NCBI GenBank assembly: GCA_022560025.1
Contig: JAFISE010000102.1
Location: forward strand, 1-64,000
Length of the DNA stretch: 64,000 nt
DNA from: Stagonosporopsis chrysanthemi
Lineage: Eukaryota > Ascomycota > Dothideomycetes > Pleosporales > Didymellaceae
Reading direction: 5' to 3'
Below the pieces are notes generated by a model. That model had not been told where the DNA came from, did no database searches, and saw only the letters and a list, made by a program, of their open reading frames with translations. The translations under genes were made by a program, and so were the position numbers. Position 1 is the stretch's first letter. The number at the start of each line of letters is the position of its first letter. Below are positions 55,983 to 64,000 of the stretch, one piece after another.

Positions 55983-57347
55983 TGTGGGCTGATGGTGCGG
56001 TGCGGTGCGATGCTGGATTGCAGACGCTGATCTCTCTGCTTTATATATATACTCCCGTCTTTTCCCATGGGCCGCGGCACTCCCCTAGGAGATTCTTGAC
56101 ATATGAACAGTTTACCTGTGCACCATGCATCCCGTCGCCGAGGCCAGGCTTAATATCCGTCCAGTAAGTACACTTCCCTCAGCCAGTGAGGTCATGCCGT
56201 GTAGTTTCAAGCAAATGAGCCAGGATACCCGATCCAGTAAGCGAGAGCTTTTATGGGGTAAACAAGCCAGAAATCCTACAGATTGGAGGAACGCAACCCC
56301 AGTGCCGGAGAAAATGAAACTCGTGCTAATATCGACGCGGCGAAGTGCCGAGCCGCTGTCACGCCGTGCGTAGACCATAGTTCAGGAAGGACTTCCTCAT
56401 CTGGGGGCGGAAGGCTAAAAAGCCGAGAACAGCAGCACTCTGGGGTATATTTCATGATCACAAGGTGCAATGTCGGGATTCGAGAAGCCGAGTTGCAGGT
56501 GGCTGATCTGGCGATTGTGACGTTTACTTGTGGTAGGGCGGATAGGTCGAGGTGTTGTGTGATCAAGCTTGACGGGCCGGCAGGAAGGTTTGGGCTTAGC
56601 CCACCCGAGTACCACGGTTGCGCCCCTGAGTGTTCCGACGAGCTTGCAAGGGCATGGAAACATCTAAATGGGTCTGTTGGATCTGTTTGCGACCAGTGCA
56701 GAGCTGCAGGGCCTCTTACTTTGGCAAATCCCGCCACTTATCCTCAAGACATATCACCGCCATCGTCGAAATTACGCCAGCATACAGGAGACAAGTAATC
56801 CGTCCCAGAATGTCCTGCTAAAGAGAGCAGGAGACAACGCAGTCCTCTCTTTGGTTATCATCTTGTACCGCATCCGTGAGAGTACCGCGAAGGCCTCTGC
56901 TATGGGCCACGTAAGTAATATGAAAGGCTGCACCTGATTCGTATGCAAAGAAACTACTACGACAAAGGTGCTGGCACAATGACAATTGTAGAGCTTGAAC
57001 ATTCGCGAAGTGATAAAGTTCGCTGCACGGAATGAGTCTATGTCAGAATGTGGTAGTGCTGGCGAGACCTCGAACATGCATCATGCGCATGCTGTTGGTG
57101 CAGACAAATTGGCTACGCTGGTCAGCTCACGCCAGAGAACCTAACGCGTGATAGATCAAGTCGAACCACATCGGTGGCCAGAGCCATGTTTTGGTGTTTG
57201 GTATTTGGGTGTATCGAAGAGTATATGTGGTGACTCCATAACCGCCCATTCAAAATCAAAATCAGACCCGTCCGTTCCGAATGTGCAAAGGAAGATGCAT
57301 CGTTGTGCCTTTTCGTAACCTCGTGCGCCCTGCAATTACGCTGCAAT
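55983..57347. other. Intergenic region
   Basis: The 1.4-kb promoter side of the galactanase gene and 3' flank of the S3 gene. Apart from the TATA element nothing is recognised. A plus-strand frame at 56283-56798 starts at TTG and has no domain-like content. Confidence 0.55.
56041..56052 (-). promoter_or_regulatory. TATA box of the galactanase gene
   Basis: On the minus strand this reads GTATATATATAA, 59-70 bases before the ATG. It is the clearest TATA element in the window, in front of an inducible secreted enzyme gene. Confidence 0.6.
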
Positions 57348-58405
57348 CTACTGCTCCTCAGCGGCGGGGGCGGCCTCGCCCTCACCCTGCTGCTGCTCAG
57401 CCTGCCTGGCGGCATCAGCGGCCTGCTGGGCAGCGATGGCCTTGGCGCCGTAGTCCTGGGACATGGGCTGGACAACGGGCTGCTCCTCCTTGGGCTCGAT
57501 GACAGTGACGGAGTCGGGGAGGGTCTTGGATGGGCCGGCCTTGCCCTCGGGGTCAGATCCGCGCATGATCTTGACCTTGATACCGAGCACACCCTGGCGG
57601 AGCAGGACGTGGCGGGTAGCCTCATCGATGAAGTCCTTAGCGGGCTGACCAGAGTGGATCATGAAACCGTCCTGAGAGATGTTAGAATACAGCTCACACG
57701 GTCGTTTCGAAGCGCAGTGCTTACAGTGAACTTCATGCTCTTGGCACGGGCGGCCCTGAGCTTTCCGGAAACGACAACCTCGCAACCCTTGGCGCCAGAC
57801 TCCATGATGAAGCGGAGGACACCATAGCAGGCCCTGCGGACGGCGAGACCGTTGAGGAGCTTGTAACGGAGGGACTCGCACTGAGCGACGGCGGACAGAC
57901 CACGGTTCTGGACCTTGGCGGCGTACAGGGAGACAGAGTTCTCGGGGAACTTGAAGCGCTTCTGGATGAGCGAGGTGAGCTCACGGATGCGGCGACCCTG
58001 CTCTCCGAGAACCTCCTGTGTGTGGGTGGCGCGGATGATGATGTCGGTAACGGTGGGTGTGACGCGGACCTCGACACCGGAGTAACCCTCCTCAGCGAGC
58101 TCGCGCTGGAAGAACTCGTTCAGCTCGGCGTAGAAAACACCGTCTGTGGTGATTGTTAGCCCATGCGCATGTTCCTCGAAGTCGCCATTGCGCATTTAAG
58201 TCTTCCTCCGTCTTCCATATCCTGCGCTAATGTCTCGGATATCTCTCTCGTGCTCTCAAGGTAGGGGTGTGGGTGGGTGCAGCGTACCAGCGACGAACTT
58301 TCTCCTCTTGGAGCTGTTGCACTATCAGTATGACATTCGAATTGTACACAGCGCACAACAGCGTGCCGCGGGGCAGACTCACATAGCAGACTGAGTAGTG
58401 GCCAT
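57348..58405 (-). CDS. rps3: 40S ribosomal protein S3 (uS3)
   Basis: Four exons: 58383..58405 (23 nt), 58288..58313 (26 nt), 57725..58143 and 57348..57671, giving 263 aa. The joined N-terminus is 'MATTQSAISKRRKFVADGVF'. The KH domain and the uS3 core follow ('EVRVTPTVTDIIIRATHTQE', 'VLGEQGRRIRELTSLIQKRF', 'YGVLRFIMESGAKGCEVVVS'), then 'DGFMIHSGQPAKDF' and a Glu/Gln/Ala-rich tail. S3 lines the mRNA entry site of the small subunit, and fungal orthologues have the same length. Two very short 5' exons, as here, are common in fungal ribosomal protein genes. The very strong codon bias (GTC, CTC, AAG, CGC) fits high expression. Confidence 0.97.
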
Positions 58406-58907
58406 ATTGTCGGACTGTGGTTAGCTGCTGAAATTCAGAAAGGCCTTGCCGTGGTGTCGAGATGTCGCGCTTGGAGTCGCGGCTGCCGATTTCGAAGTGG
58501 GAGCTAGTGGTGGGCTCGCTTGTCTGAAGCCAAGAGCGCACGGGCCAATCTTGCGGCGCCTCCATCATCACCATGTGCAGACCGACAGGAATGCTTCGCG
58601 AGTTGTCGAACAACCTTTTCGTTCTCGATGTAGTTTGATTTGTATGGCGCATTGAGGACTAACTTCAATGGTCTCTACTAATATCAACCTGTCTCTCAAT
58701 ACCCTTGAGCGCCCACGCTGGTATATGTTCTCTCATGCGTCCTCTCATGCTCCGCCCAATCGACGGCTAGTCAAAGCAAATGCGAGCACGTAAATCAAGT
58801 TATCAGTTGCATTTAAAGCACGAAGCATGCTATTCGTCAAACGCCAATGCTGCCCAATATGCACTATCCACCTAACTATGCACAAGTTACACACTCTCCC
58901 TCCACAC
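58406..58907. other. Intergenic region (S3 promoter)
   Basis: The promoter/leader of the S3 gene and 3' flank of the SLC35F6-like gene. No coding region is supportable. Confidence 0.6.
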
Positions 58908-60250
58908 TCAGTGATGCTCAATTGGGTCCTCGGACAACAGAGGCTCTGGCTTCCTCTCTACGCACGCTTTGAACGGCGGGCGGATTATATCGAAGAACAA
59001 GAAGCTGCCATAAACTAAGCAAGCAAAGCCCAGAACCTGCAGCCACTTGAAAGTCTCCCAACCAAGGCCAAGCGACACGATCCAGATGAAGAGCGTACGG
59101 CATGTGTCGATGGTGGAGCGCGATGTAGCGGATACCGTGCGTGTCACGGACAGACCGAAGAAGTTGAAACCGCTGCGGTGAATTAGCAAAAGTTGCTAAC
59201 GCGGAAAGAAAGAGGACTTACCCAATACTGATCATGATCAGGACAGAGGACACAGCGATGCCTTTGTAGTGCGTCATCTGGTACAGGCCTTCCCTTGCGT
59301 TGAAGTACCCGGTACCAACAGCGAAGTGCAGAATGATCATCACAATTGTGGTGACGGAAAATCCGAAAACGCCCTCCCAGCCAACGACTTTGATCGGCTC
59401 CATGGCGTACTTCTCCATGATGCGCTCCTCGAGCACGAATTGAGTAGCTGTGAAGATCTGTGCCCCAGCAATAAGTAGCACACCAATGGTGGTCAAGAGA
59501 GCTTGAGACATGGGCGGCGCCACATCGAAGGCCACCATGTCAGAGTGGGCAGACTTGTGGCCAGGGGTCGCCTTATCGTCTTTGGTAACTGCGCCTGCCA
59601 GACCGACAATTGCGACGCCAAAGACTACCACGAACAAGCTGAACCACTTGTACAAACCAAGATGCCTCTTCAGGAACCACACGCTGAAAAGCCCAACGAA
59701 CAGCACCAGCGCTCCCCTAGTCATCTGGTAAATACTCGCTGCCACAAAGAGCAGTCCCACGTTCATCAGCGTCGTGCCTGCGATATCGCAGCACGCCGGT
59801 AGCGCTAGCAGGAAGATGCTTTTGCCCTCAAGAGGGATCCTGCCCTCATCATCCGGGTGCGCAGGCTTGAGCGGGTTTGCAATATCTCTGGCTTCGCTCT
59901 CGTCGCTCGCCGGTGTAGCAGCACCATCGTTCTCAGGGATGGCTTCGTACCCTGCGCGAGCACTGGCATAGCGCTGCCAGAGCGAGAACAGGCCGATGAC
60001 GAGCCAGCAGCCCATTTCGCCGACGAACATCTGCAACGTCTGGAGGACGGGCTGCTCGAAGTGCTCGCGGTACTTGGGGTTCGGGGAGTCGCAGTTGCTC
60101 ACGCATTGCATGTCCTGGAGTGAGGTTAGACAGGTGCCCTGATGCAGAGGGCACGAGGAGTTGTACTTGGTATTTGGTGAGCAGCGTATTACAGCAACCT
60201 GTCAACAGCATCATGCCCACGAGAATGGGCACCATGCCTTTGACCGCCAT
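58908..60250 (-). CDS. SLC35F6-like solute carrier (drug/metabolite transporter superfamily)
   Basis: Three exons: 60167..60250, 59222..60114 and 58908..59172, giving 413 aa. 'MAVKGMVPILVGMMLLTGC' begins TM1. The splice makes 'LLTKYQDMQCVSNC', typical of SLC35F6/C2orf18-like proteins. About ten membrane segments follow ('WLVIGLFSLWQ', 'GKSIFLLALPACCDIAGTT', 'ALVLFVGLFSVWFLKRH', 'WFSLFVVVFGVAIVGLAGAV', 'ALLTTIGVLLIAGAQIFTAT'). An acidic hydrophilic loop (residues about 70-115) and the C-terminal tail 'KPEPLLSEDP' are cytosolic or luminal. Family members sit in lysosomal, vacuolar or mitochondrial membranes, and the transported substrate is unclear. A nucleotide-sugar function is possible but not shown. 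Confidence 0.88.
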
Positions 60251-60834
60251 GACGCGTGTGTTGGAGCTGCCTTAAGCTCGGGGATGCTTATCGATGGTGC
60301 TATCACGCGCCGCGTTGGAGCAAAAGTCGGCTTGAGAGGATGTATGGGATGATACAGACTCCGCTGAGGGAGTACTGGGTGTCTGAAGAGAAGGTTAGGG
60401 TTCGCTGTGAAGAACAGGCAGCTCAAAAGCACCGCCCCGTGATGTGAGTCGAGTGCGACCCCGTGAGGCTGGTCATGTCGCGGCTGGAGCTCCCCCGATA
60501 AGATAGGCCCGGATCGGCGCGCTAGCACATTGCCGCGGCCGACGCGGACAGCCCTTCTTTATATCATCTCGTCTTATTGAATTACAGATTGTGTAAGAGC
60601 ATTCTGCACTTGGCATTGAAGATGCATACAATGGAAGTATTCATATGCCTGTCATCGCTACTGCTAGGACTCGACATGGTGTTCTTCAGAAGTGGCGCTA
60701 TATCAGCCCTACTCCAGCGTCAACCGGATCCGGCTGAGGGCTGCGCGTGACTCTGGAGAAGTGCCCCACAGGCACCGTGTATCCGATCCTTCGCATCCCA
60801 GTCGCCGCTCGAGTGTATCAAGTGGGAGAGTGCC
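60251..60834. other. Intergenic region
   Basis: The promoter side of the SLC35F6-like gene. A CGATAAGATAGG double GATA site lies at about 60496-60507, and an AT-rich patch near 60550-60600. No coding region. Confidence 0.55.
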
Positions 60835-62430
60835 TCACAAGAACCATCTGAAGTCCGCACTCTTCGGCCCATCCCTTAGCTTCTCTGTGCTCACATCCCT
60901 TGCAGTCAGGTTCACCCCCTGCTTCCTATTTCTCCGCGCATTGTCAAAGACCATATATGTCCCCAGCAACGCCGCGCACGCACATCCCGTAGCCCCAAAC
61001 GCCGCTGTCGTAGCTAGTGCAGTAACGTACTTTGGCTTCTCCTTCTCCATGAAGATGTTGCTGCTTACAACACCCATGAGGTTCGCCAGTGGCACTCCGA
61101 TAGACGTCAGCGTAACGCGCTGATTCTCATCTGCGACATTATTGTTGTACCAAGTCGACAGCAGGACGGAGGGAGCAGAAGTGCCCCAACACATCATGAA
61201 GGTAGCGAAGTATGCGACAGTGATGCTAGACTCGACGTCGATGGTCGCATAGATGATGAAGCCAATGAATGTAAGTAGGAAGCCGAGCGCAATGAATGGA
61301 AACCTTAGGCGCACGTGGTCAGACGCGAAAGCCAAAATGAGCAATACACATGCGCCAACGATGTTGGGCGCAACTGTGTACAGGTTGGTTTTGATCTTGT
61401 CGTAGCCTAGACGTCCAACAATCTGGGGCAGGAAGAGCGAGACAGACTGGAGTGGTACACCGAGACATATCTCAATGACGAGGAAGCCATATGTTGATGG
61501 GTTCTTGAAGATACTCATAGCGTGTTTGAAATTGAACTTCTCGTTTACCACGGAAGAAGAATCAATCTGGATGCGCTGGAAGGCGAGTTGTTTTTCAGCT
61601 TCGGTAAGGAACTTGGCCTTGTACGCTGATTCCGGAAGGTACCAGTATGCGAAGAACGAGAAGCAAACCGTCAAGGATCCCTCGATGATGAACAGATATC
61701 TCCAACTGTCTAACTTGGACTCGATCTGAAATACACCGAAGGCCAGCAGTCCAGAGAACGCGTTGGCAATGTTCGACGCAGCGTAGAACAGAGCTAGACG
61801 ACGCGCCAGCTCACCTCGTCGGTAGAAAGTGGTGAGATAATATATCACAAGCGGGAAAAAAGCCGACTCGCTCATTCCTAGAAACCATCGCAGAGCCATC
61901 ATGCCGCTCCAGTTTTTCACTGACGCTGCAAGAAGCGTCGCGCTGCCAAAGCAGAACATCATGATCGGAAGGACGCGGTGGGGTCCATACTTCTTTCCCA
62001 GCATTCCGACCGGCGGAGCGAAGACGACGTAAGGCACGTAGAATATCTATTCTAAACTTTAGTCGCAATCAGATCAAGATTGAACATGCACTGACCGATA
62101 ACATGGTGTTATACTGGTTGCCCTTGAATCCCAGATCTTTGTCCATCCCGTCGGTCTTCGCATTTCCTAGATTACCTTTGTCCAGCGCGTTGAACAAGTA
62201 CTGCCAAAGTCAGAAAGGCCCAAAGACCGCCGTGCCAATGAACGTACCATCAAAGCCAGCATAGGCAGCATACGCAAGTCGAATTTCCAAGTCAGTGCCC
62301 TTTCATGTTCGTATGTAGGGAGATGCTGGGTTTCGCCCTCGATGGGAACAGGTGCGGCATCCGCTGAAGATGCCGAATTGGTTATCTTCAAGTCGTTTTT
62401 GGCGAGTTCGGGGTCCTGGCTGGCCGACAT
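60835..62430 (-). CDS. MFS transporter, anion:cation symporter (Dal5/TNA1-like) family
   Basis: Three exons: 62248..62430, 62096..62200 and 60835..62046, giving 499 aa. The introns are 47 and 49 nt (GTACGT donor with CAG; GTCAGT donor with an ACTAAAG branch and TAG). The cytosolic N-terminus leads to 'WKFDLRMLPMLALM' and, across the splice, 'YLFNALDKGNLGNAKTDGMD', the family TM1. Twelve segments follow, with 'ALRWFLGMSESAFFPLVIYY' in TM4-5 and the loop 'SAYKAKFLTEAEKQLAFQRI'. 'LSTWYNNNVADENQRVTLTS' is characteristic of the nicotinate/allantoate/vitamin carrier branch. The substrate is unknown. It is not adjacent to a metabolic gene that would suggest one. Confidence 0.9.
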
Positions 62431-64000
62431 GTTGATCGTAGAGTGCTTGCCGCGCACGTAGGGTCTGCGCCGTTGACGAGAACAAAAGCAATCGGGAGAT
62501 GTGAAGAGATTGTCATAGAAGTGTAGTAACGACTCGTCCAGACTGTATGTATAGTCGCACCCCTGTCAGCTTTGCGAAGGATCAAGCGATGTTGCTTTGG
62601 AGTTACATGGGCTTGCAGCGCGTTGCCCTTATCTGCACCCAAAGTCCAGGCTAGAGTCATGGAGACAGGCCAATGTAGTACCCTTCCGCGTGGACTCTAC
62701 GCTGCAACTTCGCAATTCGCTGCCACTGATACGCTTGAACCTTACTTGCGTCACAGCTACGTACATTGGGTAATTCCATGTGGCTATCACTTCCCATGCG
62801 TGGACTGGCAAAATCTCGAAAGTGGGGAGTTATTGTATCAACCATGAGCGCAGTCCTCTTGTTAGGATAAGCTCAAGTCGGACGCTGCGGGATGCTCCAG
62901 AGGGCCATCCGAAACGTATGATCTTGGAACCTAGGGTATGAACTCTCGTTTGTATTTGGGAATCCTGTGTGCAGCCATCGTATTGTATTGCAATTTTGGA
63001 CGTTTCAAAGGCATGATAAGCCGGCAGTGGGACCACCCACCCCGCATTCTTTGGGCGTTCCACTGGATTCATTCCCCGCATTGCAACCTGGTCGAGCAAG
63101 TCAGCACAACGTTCAAGACTGAATGACAGCGCTCCATAACGTGAGACAAGACACGACAACGGCATCGGCGAAGCTTGCGCTCAAACGGTTATCGCTCAAA
63201 TAGAATCGGGCAGTTCTTGGCTTAATTGCATCACTTCCAGTGCCCAGCGACAATTGCTGATAAGTACGCCGCCACACATAGCGTGAGATAACACGGCGCG
63301 GGCAATCGGACGTGCAAGTGGGCCCCGAGACTGAACGTTATCAGGTGCCACGACAGTTTGCCGGTGCACCAAGCCCACGGCCCAGCAAGTCATTGATGTC
63401 CTTCCTATCGCTGTAGTGGGTGCAAAAGCTGGCTGCCGAGGTGTACACTCCGGTCAGGAACTCAAAGCCATTGACAGACCTTTGAGGACTCTCGTCAGAA
63501 AATTTGTTTCAACAGGTCCTTGGTAATGCGCTACAGAAGGGTTTCTTGTTTAATCGGGGCCGTTCCACACTCGCTTTGACTCTTGATGAGCAGTACCAGC
63601 AGGGAAAGAACACATAGTAGCATGCATTCGCAGTGTCCAACATCTGAATGCCAGATTGCGTGCTAAAGTAGACAAACGATATAGTACCAGTGTACTCTTG
63701 GATCTTATTGTAAGCTATTGATACAGTGTATCGTAAAGTAAGACCCGGGAAGGCAGTCTATAGTAGAACTGCAAAGGAAAAAATAAGTGCGAGACGAACG
63801 TTGTGTCGTGCACATAGTCGTACAATATAACGCCAGTGGGTATCCTTCGCTTAGTCGAGATTTTACTCTCGTACGCCTGAGAACAGGTAAAAAAGAAGTA
63901 AAACAAACAAAATCATTGGCTATGAGCAACTTCCTTGCCTTTGGAAGAATGCGGGTGTAGCAGATTCGGCCTCCATCTTGCGACGTTTGACACGTTAAAA
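62431..64000. other. Gene-free terminal region
   Basis: About 1.57 kb with no supportable gene. It contains an AT-richer tail (63600-63960). The longest frames are short and lack protein-like content. Part of it is the upstream region of the MFS gene. Confidence 0.55.

Noticed and set aside
55305..56030. 241-codon plus-strand frame opposite the galactanase
   Set aside because: It is antisense to a complete GH53 enzyme with catalytic motifs, and is Val/Ala/Arg-biased.
56283..56798. 171-codon plus-strand frame between galactanase and S3
   Set aside because: It begins at TTG, has no ATG-based support, no domain and no splice context.

Overview
The window is nuclear DNA from a filamentous ascomycete (Pezizomycotina). 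The evidence is short introns (mostly 45-110 nt) with GTRNGT donors and CTAAC/CTGAC-type branch points, dense genes on both strands with no operons, and families typical of the group: a KapC-type bZIP factor, a homeobox-C2H2 factor, GtaA-type glutaminase, Dal5-family transporters, GH3 and GH53 glycosidases and an FHA-forkhead factor. Dothideomycetes is my best guess from the protein flavour, but the window does not prove it. I resolved exon structures by eye. They are phase-checked but not supported by transcripts.

Layout. 0-7 kb: LURP-one/Tubby-C-like protein, F-box protein, complex I assembly methyltransferase (NDUFAF5 type), dynactin p62 and an aldo/keto reductase. 7-11.4 kb: a possible metabolic group, with a candidate tiny membrane protein, a Dal5-type MFS transporter, a candidate 57-aa small gene and a TauD-type dioxygenase divergent from the transporter. 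11.4-19 kb: (6-4) photolyase/cryptochrome, secreted glutaminase and UTP15. 19-29 kb: homeobox-C2H2 transcription factor, M14 carboxypeptidase, complex I 11.5-kDa CHCH subunit and forkhead factor. 30-39 kb: arrestin-domain protein, kapC and a Stm1/HABP4-type RGG protein. 40-44.3 kb: RBR ubiquitin ligase, then a gene-poor stretch with one candidate orphan gene. 44.4-56 kb: GH3 beta-glucosidase, a pepsin-like gene with two stops at its active site, Nop13-like RRM protein, NBR1-like autophagy receptor and GH53 galactanase. 57-62.4 kb: ribosomal protein S3, an SLC35F6-like transporter and a second Dal5-type MFS transporter. The last 1.5 kb looks gene-free.

The genes fall into four themes: secreted nutrition (glutaminase, carboxypeptidase, beta-glucosidase, galactanase, transporters), ribosome biogenesis and translation (UTP15, Nop13, S3, Stm1), mitochondrial complex I (NDUFAF5, 11.5-kDa subunit), and regulation or turnover (kapC, forkhead, homeobox-C2H2, RBR ligase, F-box, arrestin, NBR1). 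The points most worth following are the nonsense codons in the pepsin-like gene, two inferred GC-AG introns, two splice events that change transcription-factor architecture, and small unannotated-looking genes beside the TauD/MFS pair and the GH3 gene.
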